Positions 7,153 to 14,745 of a stretch of 17,665 nt of DNA are shown in pieces. Within the stretch, counting starts at the first letter, position 1; each line of letters starts with the position of its first letter. The stretch spans positions 1 to 17,665 of the forward strand of contig CAJFUH010000172.1 in assembly GCA_904420155.1 (NCBI GenBank), read 5' to 3'. The notes beneath the pieces are model-generated. The model was not told the origin of the DNA and did no database searches. It saw nothing but the letters and a program-made list of their open reading frames with translations. The position numbers and the translations under genes are program-made. Origin of the DNA: an uncultured Clostridia bacterium. Lineage in GTDB: Bacteria; Bacillota; Clostridia; Oscillospirales; Acutalibacteraceae.

Positions 7153-8446
7153 CTTTTAAATCTGTCCCTTCTATGACTACTTCGTCGTAAAGCTGTATGG
7201 TGCTTCCGCTGAACAAAACCCCCTCGTCAGGAGAAGGATCGCAGATAACATAGGTCTCCGATGTATATAGCGGAACAATCTCTTTAAATACCAGTTCTCC
7301 GCCAAACAGCACATAAACCCCCTGCACTTCCTTTTCCTCCATCACCGGGTTGCCGTTTTCATCCAATACCTTATTGCCCTCCTCATCGGTTTTGGTACGG
7401 CTCACGGTATCCATATGGACAGCTTTTTTGCTGACGCGGATCCCCTGATAGGGATCGGTATGGATCTGAATCGGTTCTTTCCGGATATTCGCAAGGTCGC
7501 TGCTCATATAATCGCAGCGAAGTACAACAGCGGCAGTATCATCCGCATCCGTCTGATTCACCGCCTCTACAGAAACGGGCACACTCTCCATAGAGGCAAA
7601 AGGCATTTGAAGCGTAACCCCTTTTTTCCCAATCTGGAGTTTTAACGCATCTTCGGTCGAAACATTGCACACCATATACCAGCTCAGGCTGCTAACCACT
7701 TTTCCTACCGCGTTTTGCGGAATTTCCGAAGGTTCCGCCGCCAAACCTTCCTCCACCTGCTCCGGCGTAAGCGATAGAATATCATCATAGGAAAAAGTGG
7801 ATTCATAGCCGTCCAGCGTGCTGACAAAATAGCCCGCAAGCGGGGACGTCACCGACCCAACGCTGTCGCTGTGCTGTTCCAGCAGCCCATCCAGCTGCTG
7901 CTGCAAATTTTGGATACGGCCGTCGAAATTATCTACTTTTTGGGTAACAATCTGCCATTCATTGAGCTGATAAAGAAGATCCTCCCTCTGCTTGTCCAAA
8001 CTGGAATACTCTCCTTCATGGATGGCCGTCTGCATTGATTTTAAGCTCTGTAAAATCTGCCTGTCCAGGGAATCCGGGCTGGTAAACGCTTCGGACGCTC
8101 GGGAAAGCTGCTGCAACCGATCCTTTTCCTCTTGCAGGCTCTGGATACTTTTCTGCGTACTCACATCGGATGCGTTGGCATAGATCTCCGCCACTTTGCC
8201 ATCTTTGGAAACCTTATCGCCATCCTCCATTAAATAGGTCAATACGCCGTCGGTATCGTTAGAAAGGATGGTTTCCTCCCGCACTACAAACCCCGTCGCC
8301 GAAACGGTTTCATCCACTTCTGCATAGGAGGCTGTCTCTGTATGAATCTGGGAATAAGTGCTGTTGAAAATTTGATAACCGATATACACCAGCAAAACCA
8401 GCGCCACTGCTATGATCCCTATTCTCTTTAGCCATTTCTTATACAC
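7133..8446 (-). CDS. HlyD-like membrane-anchored adaptor protein in the sepF cluster
   Basis: A 437-residue protein resembling periplasmic-adaptor (HlyD) proteins. From the GTG start it has a basic N-terminus and one transmembrane helix (about 8-27). An extracytoplasmic part follows, with a split lipoyl-like half (TGFVVREETI and GVLTYLMEDGDKVSKDGKV, about 51-85). A coiled-coil hairpin region (about 95-190) is rich in Gln, Leu and charged residues. Beta-rich segments follow, including VQGVYVLFGGELVFKEI and a terminal DEVVIEGTDLKDGK. GTG at 8446 is chosen because AAAGGAGG lies 7 bases upstream; an ATG at 8491 would lie inside miaA with no comparable site. No ABC transporter or other export partner is encoded nearby. 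It overlaps yggS, so its expression is tied to the division cluster. The fold-family call is fairly sure; the function is unknown. Confidence 0.75.
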   Translation of the reverse strand: MYKKWLKRIGIIAVALVLLVYIGYQIFNSTYSQIHTETASYAEVDETVSATGFVVREETILSNDTDGVLTYLMEDGDKVSKDGKVAEIYANASDVSTQKSIQSLQEEKDRLQQLSRASEAFTSPDSLDRQILQSLKSMQTAIHEGEYSSLDKQREDLLYQLNEWQIVTQKVDNFDGRIQNLQQQLDGLLEQHSDSVGSVTSPLAGYFVSTLDGYESTFSYDDILSLTPEQVEEGLAAEPSEIPQNAVGKVVSSLSWYMVCNVSTEDALKLQIGKKGVTLQMPFASMESVPVSVEAVNQTDADDTAAVVLRCDYMSSDLANIRKEPIQIHTDPYQGIRVSKKAVHMDTVSRTKTDEEGNKVLDENGNPVMEEKEVQGVYVLFGGELVFKEIVPLYTSETYVICDPSPDEGVLFSGSTIQLYDEVVIEGTDLKDGKMVR

Positions 8447-8453
8447 TTGGCAG

Positions 8454-8461
8454 CCTCCTTT
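8454..8461 (-). promoter_or_regulatory. Ribosome binding site of the HlyD-like gene (decides GTG start)
   Basis: AAAGGAGG on the minus strand lies 7 bases before GTG at 8446, in the short gap after miaA. It makes GTG a better start than the upstream ATG at 8491. Confidence 0.8.
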
Positions 8462-8474
8462 CCCCTGTATTTTA

Positions 8475-9419
8475 TCACAGAATGTGTGCAATCTCCATAG
8501 ATAACAGGGATTTTTTTACAATATCTTCAAAATTTTCACATTCATCCACGTAAATCCACTGCACCCACTCTTCCCGGCGAAACCAGGTGAGCTGGCGTTT
8601 TGCGTAGTGCCTTGTACTTTTTTTCAATTGTTCGACAGCCTGTTCCAACGAACATTCCCCCCGCACCCAAGGAGCCAACTCCTTATATCCAATCGCTCCC
8701 ATCGCGGTACTTCGATAGGGGGAAGATAGGATCCTCTTGGCCTCCTCCGGTAACCCTTGCCGCACCATCTGATCTACCCGCTGGTTAATACGCTGATACA
8801 AAATATTTCGGTCTTTATAGGTTAATCCGATGACACAATGCCGGTAAGGGCTTGGTTCTAAACGGGATCTCTTGATATGCTCCGTCATGGTGATCCCTGT
8901 GGTCTGATAAATTTCCATCGCCCGCAGAATACGTTTCTGATTGTTCGGGTGCAGGCGGGCGGCAGATTCCGGATCATAGGAACGCAGCTCTTCCAATAGA
9001 GCCTCCACCCCTTCCCGTTCCAGCCGTTTTTGTAGCTCCTCCCGCACTTTGGGGCTGGTTTGCTCTTGTACAAACTGTACATGGTTGAGGAGGGAACTGA
9101 CATACAGCCCCGTGCCCCCCACCAAAATAGGCAGATGTCCCCTGCTGTCAATCTCCTGGATACAGGAACGCGCCTGTTCCACATACTGGGCCACGCTGTA
9201 GCTCTGGGAAATATCCAGAAAATCCAGCAAATGATGAGGAACCCCCTTTTGTTCCTCTAAGGTGGGCTTTGCCGTCCCTATGTCCATTTCTTTATAGATC
9301 TGCATGGAATCGGCGGAAACGACCTCCCCTTTGGTGCGCAGCGCCAGCTCCACCGCTAATGCTGTTTTTCCTGAGGCCGTAGGGCCAACCACCGCCAACA
9401 ACGGTATCTTTTTTTCCAT
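8475..9419 (-). CDS. miaA: tRNA dimethylallyltransferase MiaA
   Basis: Transfers the dimethylallyl group from DMAPP to N6 of A37 in tRNAs reading codons that start with U, giving i6A, the substrate of MiaB (encoded further upstream). The 314 residues fit the family. The P-loop is GPTASGKT (12-19). SADSMQIYKEMDIGTAKP (35-52) carries the catalytic aspartate D37. PHHLLDFLD (61-69), VGGTGLYVSSLL, the insertion domain with the ILRAMEIYQTTG segment, STAMGAIGYKEL and RHYAKRQLTWFRR all follow in order. It starts 6 bases after the mutL stop, with AGGGTG about 9 bases upstream inside the end of mutL. The mutL-miaA pair is also adjacent in Escherichia coli, so the linkage is old. Confidence 0.98.
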   Translation of the reverse strand: MEKKIPLLAVVGPTASGKTALAVELALRTKGEVVSADSMQIYKEMDIGTAKPTLEEQKGVPHHLLDFLDISQSYSVAQYVEQARSCIQEIDSRGHLPILVGGTGLYVSSLLNHVQFVQEQTSPKVREELQKRLEREGVEALLEELRSYDPESAARLHPNNQKRILRAMEIYQTTGITMTEHIKRSRLEPSPYRHCVIGLTYKDRNILYQRINQRVDQMVRQGLPEEAKRILSSPYRSTAMGAIGYKELAPWVRGECSLEQAVEQLKKSTRHYAKRQLTWFRREEWVQWIYVDECENFEDIVKKSLLSMEIAHIL

Positions 9420-9425
9420 CTGTTA

Positions 9426-11450
9426 TCACACCCTGCCGAATTGCTTTTCAATTTCCTTTTTCCGGATCACAATAGATACCGGCCTCCCATGGGGACAATA
9501 CCGGATCTCGGGATGCTCTTCCAACCTTCTGGCCAAGTCCACCAATTCCTGCGGTTCGCTGCGGTTGCCTGCCTTGACTGCGGCCCGGCATGCGATATTA
9601 TGGTACAGCCAATCCAAATGTTCCGTATGTAAATCCTTTTTCTGTAAGCGCAGGTACCCCGCAATTTCTATGATAGCGGAAGCGATATCCGTTCCATCTA
9701 AGGAAAGAGGAGCAGATCGTACCAGCACCGTTCCCGCTCCAAAATCATCCACCTCAAAACCCGCTTCTTCCAATAAGTCCCGGTGCTCCAGCAGTGCGCT
9801 GTATTCCTCTTTTTCCAAGGTCACCGGGACCGCTTCCAGCAACATCTGGGCGCAGCTTTTCCCGCTCTCTTTTTTTAGCTTTTCATAAAGGATACGCTCA
9901 TGGGCCGCATGTTTATCAATCAACAGCAACTGATCTTTTCCATATTCCACTAAAATATAGGTCTGAAAGGCCTCCCCAATCAAACGGGTTTTCTTGCCCT
10001 TTTCTTTTTCAAAAGAAACCTGTTCCACAACGGGCAATCCGGCAGATTGACCAGAAGGCGCCGTCTTTTTCTCTGTTGGTTCCAATGCTTTTGGCACAGC
10101 CGGCGCAGGAGCGACGTCCACCGTTTGCGGAATCTCTTCTTCTTTCTTAGGCTCCAGATACCGGTGCTTCATCGCGTCCTCATAGGCGAGGTTTTGACCA
10201 ATATCGCTCACCTTAACAGCAGAAAAAACTGTTTTAGGCGGAATGGAAACCTCCGGTTCCTCTTCCAGCCCCCTTGGTTTTTCCGGGGTTGTACTCTTTG
10301 GATCCTGTAAAAATTTTTCTCCTTGTTTTTTCTCAAGTATATTGGACTTTTCCCTCGGTACCGATTTGGGGACAGCATCTCCCGGAGGAGGCGTTACCAT
10401 CTTTTTTTCCGCTGCCGGAACTTGAAAAGGAGTTTTTAAGGACATTTCATTGCGGCTGTCCCCCGCCAACAGGGCGGATTTTACCCCATGGTATACCGCT
10501 TCAAAAATAGGACGTTCATTGATAAAGCGAACTTCTATTTTCGCTGGATGTACATTGACGTCCACCGCTTCACAGGAAATTTGCAAGTGCAGCACGCAAC
10601 TGGGGAATTTGCCCACCATAATGGAACCTTTAAACGCCTCCTCCAAAGCCGCCATAGCGGTGCGGCTTTTCACATACCGTCCATTGATAAAAAAGTGCTG
10701 CATACTCCGGGTAGGACGGGATGCGGAAGGTTTGCTGATAAATCCCGTCACTTTAATCCCATCCAACTGATAATCCACCGGGATCAGCCCGCTGGTAAAT
10801 TCCTTGCCATATACCGCATAGATACAGGATTTCAGTTGCCCGTCCCCAGGCGTATGGAGCTGGTTTTTTCCATCCCGTATAAATCGAAATGAAATTTCCG
10901 GATGGGATAGTGCAATTCGATCCACCACCCCCGCTACGGCGTTGGCTTCCGACACATCCTTTTTGAGAAATTTCATACGGGCCGGCGTATTGTAAAACAA
11001 ATCCCGAATCACCAGAGTGGTCCCCACCGGGCAGCCCGCATCCTCGCATCCGGCCTCGCTTTCTCCTCCATCGATCTGATAGCGAGTCCCCGCCAGTTCA
11101 TCCTGAGTACGGGTGAGCAGCGTCACCTTGGATACCGCGCAGATAGAAGCCAGCGCTTCCCCGCGAAACCCCAGCGTACCGATATGGTCTAAATCGTCCT
11201 GTTGCTGTACTTTACTGGTAGCGTGACGGATAAACGCCGTCGGTACGTCCTCTCTTGCGATGCCGCACCCGTTATCCGTCACCCGCATAAACGTGGTGCC
11301 TCCATGTTGAATTTCAACGGTAATGGAGGTGGCTCCCGCGTCGATGGCGTTTTCCACCACTTCCTTGATGACAGAAGAAGGGCGTTCCACCACTTCCCCT
11401 GCGGCAATTAACTCCGCAATATGTTTATCCAGCACATGAATTTTTCCCAA
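9426..11450 (-). CDS. mutL: DNA mismatch repair protein MutL (endonuclease type)
   Basis: MutL couples MutS mismatch recognition to strand nicking and excision. From TTG at 11450 it has 674 residues. The GHKL ATPase domain shows ENAIDAG (33-39), DNGCGI (59-64) and TLGFRGEALASI (92-103). A Pro/Lys/Glu-rich linker (about 340-480) joins a C-terminal dimerisation/nuclease domain. There the metal site DKHAAHERILYE (512-523) is a variant of DQHA(x)2E(x)4E. ACRAAVKAG and CPHGRP (652-657) follow, so it should be nicking-competent. It ends in QFGRV. TTG is preferred because AAAGGAGG lies 8 bases upstream and the protein then begins GKIHVLDKHIAELIAAGEVVERP, the usual family start. An ATG at 11525 would add 25 atypical residues. 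Confidence 0.97.
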   Translation of the reverse strand: MGKIHVLDKHIAELIAAGEVVERPSSVIKEVVENAIDAGATSITVEIQHGGTTFMRVTDNGCGIAREDVPTAFIRHATSKVQQQDDLDHIGTLGFRGEALASICAVSKVTLLTRTQDELAGTRYQIDGGESEAGCEDAGCPVGTTLVIRDLFYNTPARMKFLKKDVSEANAVAGVVDRIALSHPEISFRFIRDGKNQLHTPGDGQLKSCIYAVYGKEFTSGLIPVDYQLDGIKVTGFISKPSASRPTRSMQHFFINGRYVKSRTAMAALEEAFKGSIMVGKFPSCVLHLQISCEAVDVNVHPAKIEVRFINERPIFEAVYHGVKSALLAGDSRNEMSLKTPFQVPAAEKKMVTPPPGDAVPKSVPREKSNILEKKQGEKFLQDPKSTTPEKPRGLEEEPEVSIPPKTVFSAVKVSDIGQNLAYEDAMKHRYLEPKKEEEIPQTVDVAPAPAVPKALEPTEKKTAPSGQSAGLPVVEQVSFEKEKGKKTRLIGEAFQTYILVEYGKDQLLLIDKHAAHERILYEKLKKESGKSCAQMLLEAVPVTLEKEEYSALLEHRDLLEEAGFEVDDFGAGTVLVRSAPLSLDGTDIASAIIEIAGYLRLQKKDLHTEHLDWLYHNIACRAAVKAGNRSEPQELVDLARRLEEHPEIRYCPHGRPVSIVIRKKEIEKQFGRV

Positions 11451-11458
11451 AGGAAATC

Positions 11459-11466
11459 CCTCCTTT
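11459..11466 (-). promoter_or_regulatory. mutL ribosome binding site (decides TTG start)
   Basis: AAAGGAGG on the minus strand, 8 bases before TTG at 11450. It fixes the likely start and leaves a 112-base leader after mutS. A 5-base all-GC hairpin (11475-11479 with 11484-11488) lies just upstream. Confidence 0.8.
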
Positions 11467-11562
11467 ACCGAAACCCGCCGATGGGCGGCTCCGTCCCCGC
11501 TATGATTCCAACTTTTTATATCCAAATTGTATAAATTTGTTTTTTCTATCCATTTTGTGATT

Positions 11563-14175
11563 CTATTTCACTAGTTTTGATAATTCAAACAGGGTATTCA
11601 TCGCCTCAATGGGCGTTAAGGTGTTGACGTCCAACTGCCGTAATTTCTCCACCGCCAGATTTTCTCCAGGAGGTGTCAGGAAAATCTGCTGCTGTATTTC
11701 CTCCTGCGATACCTCCGGTGTTGTATCTGCGGCAGGTTTTGCCCCGCTTTCCAGTTCCTTGAGCACTTGTTTCGCGCGATTGACCACCCAGTCGGGAATT
11801 CCCGCCAGCTTGGCCACCTCGATGCCGTAGCTGTCGTCGGCGCCCCCCGCCACAATGCGCCGCAGGAAGGTGATATCGTCCCCGCGCTTTTTAACCGCCA
11901 CATTATAGTTTTTCACTCCAGAAATAGTCTTTTCCAGGGCGGTCAACTCATGGTAGTGGGTGGCAAATAAGGTTTTTGCGCCCAACTTCCGTTTATCCGC
12001 TACAAATTCCAGTACCGCCCGGGCGATGCTCATTCCGTCAAAAGTGGAGGTCCCGCGCCCAATCTCGTCCAACACCAGCAAGCTGCGGTTTGTAGCATTT
12101 TTTAAGATATGGGCCACCTCGTTCATCTCCACCATAAAGGTGGACTGGCCCGAGGCTAAATCGTCGGAAGCGCCCACCCTGGTAAAGATGCTGTCCACAA
12201 TGCCGATTTCCGCCGAAGCGGCGGGTACAAACGATCCAATCTGCGCCATTAAAACAATCAAAGCCGTCTGCCGCATATAAGTAGATTTTCCTGCCATATT
12301 GGGACCGGTGATAATAGCCACCCGGTTGTCGTGCAGATCCAGCATCACGTCGTTGGGCACAAACGGCGCTCCATTAAGCAACGCCTCCACCACGGGATGC
12401 CGGCTTTCTTGCAACACGATTTTCCCATCCAGGTTAACCAACGGCCGACAATAATTATTTTGTTCCGCCACCTGGGCAAAAGAACAAAGCACATCCAGCC
12501 TGGCAATGGCGCGGGCCGTCTGCTGCACCCGGGAGAGCTGTCCCGCCACCTGCCTGCGCACATCGTCAAAAACCTGATATTCCAATTGTACCGCCCGGTC
12601 TTTGGCCCCCAGGATGCGGCCTTCCAGCTCTTTCAATTCCTGGGTGATATATCGCTCGCAGTTGGTGAGGGTCTGTTTACGGATATAACCTTCCGGCACC
12701 TGGTCCTTGTAGGAATTGGTCACCTCGATATAATAGCCAAATACCCGGTTGTATCCCACCTTCAGCTTTGGAATGCCTGTTTTCTCCCGTTCCTGGGCTT
12801 CAATGCGGGCGATTACCCCTTTTCCGTCGGCCATGTCCCCCCGCAGAAGGTCTATTTCCCCATGGAACCCTTTTTTGATGATGCCGCCCTCCCGCACGGA
12901 AAACGGAGGATCCTCCACAATAGCGCGGTCGATGAGGTCCTGTATATCCTCCAGCACATCCATGTTGCGGTAAATATCGGAAAGCATCGCGGACTTGGCC
13001 CCCTCCAGGGAGGCTTTTAACTCCGGCAGTTTTTGCAGGGTGCCGCACAGGGAACGCAGTTCCCTGCCGTTGGCGGATCCGTACACAATACGGGTCATCA
13101 GGCGTTCGATATCAAAAACCCCGGAAAGCTGTTCCAGCGCCGATCCCCGCATCATTACGTTTTCCAGCAGTTCTTCTACAGCATTTTGCCGGCGGATGAT
13201 CTGCGCGCAGCTCACCAGAGGCTGTTCAATCCATGTACGGATCAGGCGTTTTCCCATAGCAGTTTTGGTCTGATCCAGCACCCAAAGCAAGGACCCCTTT
13301 TTTTCTTTGCTGCGCATGGTCTCCAACAATTCCAGATTCCGGCGGGTATTGAGATCCAGCTGCATAAATTGGGCGCCGCTGTATACATCGATCAAATTCA
13401 TGCGCTCCAGGCCGGTACGCTGCGTCTCTTGGAGATAGGAAAGCAATGCGCCCAGACAGCAAATGGCCTCTTCTTTACCGTCCAAACCCAGCTGTTCCAC
13501 CGACTGTTTTCCAAATTGCCTCAGGAGGGTTTCTTCACAAAGATCATATTGATACTGGTTATCCTCTAACATTTCCACGCTGGCGTTGGATAACCGGTCA
13601 CGTATAAAGTCCGGCAAACTTTTCATCTTGACGGCGTCGCCGCCAATGAGGATTTCTTTAGGCATAAAGCGTCCCAGTTCATTTTTGACGCTGCTCTCCA
13701 GGTCCTTTTCTTCCAACTGAGTAGCATACAATTCCCCTGTAGAAATATCGCAGAAACAGATTCCCGCTTTCCGATGCTGCACAAACAGGGAACAGATAAA
13801 ATTATTCTTGGTTTCATCCAGCATGCTCCCTTCCATCACAGTACCCGGGGTGATGACGCGGATGATATCCCTTTTGACAATGCCTTTTGCCGTGGCCGGG
13901 TCTTCCATCTGTTCACAAATGGCCACTTTATACCCTTTGGATACCAAACGGGCAATGTAGCTTTCACTGCTGTGGTACGGTACCCCGCACATGGGGGCCC
14001 GTTCGTCCTGCCCGCAGTCCCGGCCGGTTAAAGTCAGTTCCAATTCTTTGGACGCTGTTTTTGCATCTTCAAAGAACATCTCGTAAAAGTCGCCCAACCG
14101 GAAAAATAGGATCGTATTGGGATATTGTTCTTTTATTTTTAAGTATTGCTGCATCATAGGGGACAACTGCGCCAT
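11563..14175 (-). CDS. mutS: DNA mismatch repair protein MutS
   Basis: MutS clamps onto DNA, recognises mismatches and small loops, and recruits MutL. From ATG at 14175 it has 870 residues, a typical MutS1 length. The N-terminal mismatch-recognition domain has LFFRLGDFYEMFFEDA, with the wedge Phe-x-Glu as F30-Y31-E32. Connector, core/lever and clamp domains follow. The ABC-type ATPase has Walker A GPNMAGKST (624-632), a signature region around ASGQSTFMVEM, and Walker B LLVLDEIGRGTSTFDG (699-714). A helix-turn-helix dimer end follows, with a Pro/Thr/Glu-rich spacer before it. An ATG at 14184 is only 2 bases from GGGAG, whereas 14175 has 11-base spacing; either is possible. It lies downstream of a strong terminator after the YlbF-family gene, so a local promoter or read-through is needed. 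I found no convincing promoter there. Confidence 0.98.
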   Translation of the reverse strand: MAQLSPMMQQYLKIKEQYPNTILFFRLGDFYEMFFEDAKTASKELELTLTGRDCGQDERAPMCGVPYHSSESYIARLVSKGYKVAICEQMEDPATAKGIVKRDIIRVITPGTVMEGSMLDETKNNFICSLFVQHRKAGICFCDISTGELYATQLEEKDLESSVKNELGRFMPKEILIGGDAVKMKSLPDFIRDRLSNASVEMLEDNQYQYDLCEETLLRQFGKQSVEQLGLDGKEEAICCLGALLSYLQETQRTGLERMNLIDVYSGAQFMQLDLNTRRNLELLETMRSKEKKGSLLWVLDQTKTAMGKRLIRTWIEQPLVSCAQIIRRQNAVEELLENVMMRGSALEQLSGVFDIERLMTRIVYGSANGRELRSLCGTLQKLPELKASLEGAKSAMLSDIYRNMDVLEDIQDLIDRAIVEDPPFSVREGGIIKKGFHGEIDLLRGDMADGKGVIARIEAQEREKTGIPKLKVGYNRVFGYYIEVTNSYKDQVPEGYIRKQTLTNCERYITQELKELEGRILGAKDRAVQLEYQVFDDVRRQVAGQLSRVQQTARAIARLDVLCSFAQVAEQNNYCRPLVNLDGKIVLQESRHPVVEALLNGAPFVPNDVMLDLHDNRVAIITGPNMAGKSTYMRQTALIVLMAQIGSFVPAASAEIGIVDSIFTRVGASDDLASGQSTFMVEMNEVAHILKNATNRSLLVLDEIGRGTSTFDGMSIARAVLEFVADKRKLGAKTLFATHYHELTALEKTISGVKNYNVAVKKRGDDITFLRRIVAGGADDSYGIEVAKLAGIPDWVVNRAKQVLKELESGAKPAADTTPEVSQEEIQQQIFLTPPGENLAVEKLRQLDVNTLTPIEAMNTLFELSKLVK

Positions 14176-14247
14176 ATGTAACATCGCTCCCTTATTCGCT
14201 GATCTTTTAAAAATTTTTCACTTCTTTGGGAATACAATTTTCCCTAA

Positions 14248-14280
14248 AACAAACAAGGGCGGAGCATAGCTCCGCACCCT
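14248..14280 (-). terminator. Strong intrinsic terminator after the YlbF-family gene
   Basis: On the minus strand GCGGAGC-TAT-GCTCCGC is a perfect 7-base GC-rich stem (14259-14265 with 14269-14275). Two further G-C pairs follow past a one-base bulge. The U-rich tail TTGTTTGTTTT comes next. It starts about 14 bases past the stop of the YlbF-family gene and separates miaB-ylbF from mutS. Confidence 0.85.
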
Positions 14281-14293
14281 GCTGAATTCTTCT

Positions 14294-14698
14294 TTAATGG
14301 CAGCCGCCGCAGCTACCGCAGTCTCCTCCGCAGGACTCCACATAATCGGTGGTTTCCGGATCTTCCCCCTCTGCGCTCTGCATGATGATGGCGTTTACTC
14401 TCTTTAGCAGCGTATCCATCTCCTGTTTCGCGATCTGATAAGCGATCATATTGGGATTTTCCATAATAGCGGAATAACACTCTCTCAATTCCAGATTAAA
14501 TTTTTGCAGCTTGTCTTCGTCGCGGTCTTCTTTTTGCGCCTCATTGTTGATAGCCATCCGTTTAAGGTTAAATTCACCAATGAGCTGTTGCAGCTGCTCG
14601 TCGGCATCGCTGGTTTTCTCTGCCTTTTGCAGGTTGAGATAACGCTCATCCTGCTGGATTTCTTTGCCGATCTGTCTTGCCAATTCAATAATATCCAT
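14294..14698 (-). CDS. YlbF/YmcA (RicF/RicA)-family protein with cysteine-rich tail
   Basis: A 134-residue, mostly helical protein of the Com_YlbF family. It has helices at about 2-20, 30-62 and 64-105, the last containing ENPNMIAYQIAKQEMDTLL. In Bacillus, YlbF, YmcA and YaaT (RicF, RicA, RicT) form an Fe-S-containing complex that aids RNase Y mRNA maturation and affects competence and sporulation. The C-terminus here is CGGDCGSCGGCH (123-134). The four cysteines C123, C127, C130 and C133 are spaced like a metal or Fe-S ligand set, which fits that biology. AGGAGG lies about 10 bases before the ATG. It lies directly after miaB and before mutS, the position of ymcA in Bacillus (miaB-ymcA-cotE-mutS-mutL). 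I cannot decide between RicA and RicF orthology, so no symbol is given. Confidence 0.88.
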   Translation of the reverse strand: MDIIELARQIGKEIQQDERYLNLQKAEKTSDADEQLQQLIGEFNLKRMAINNEAQKEDRDEDKLQKFNLELRECYSAIMENPNMIAYQIAKQEMDTLLKRVNAIIMQSAEGEDPETTDYVESCGGDCGSCGGCH

Positions 14699-14745
14699 GA
14701 TTATTTTCCTCCTGTAAACAGCATAACACTATCTTTTATAAAAAA

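Noticed and set aside
11451..11525. 25-residue N-terminal extension of MutL from ATG at 11525
   Set aside because: The extension is not MutL-like and has no ribosome binding site, whereas TTG at 11450 has AAAGGAGG and yields the conserved start.
12331..13020. 229-codon plus-strand open frame, the longest on that strand
   Set aside because: Antisense to the mutS core domain, no recognisable motif or upstream ribosome binding site.
14185..14247. Promoter for mutS
   Set aside because: One is expected after the terminator, but the only pairings found (for example TTGTTT with TATTCC at 16 bases) are too weak to report.
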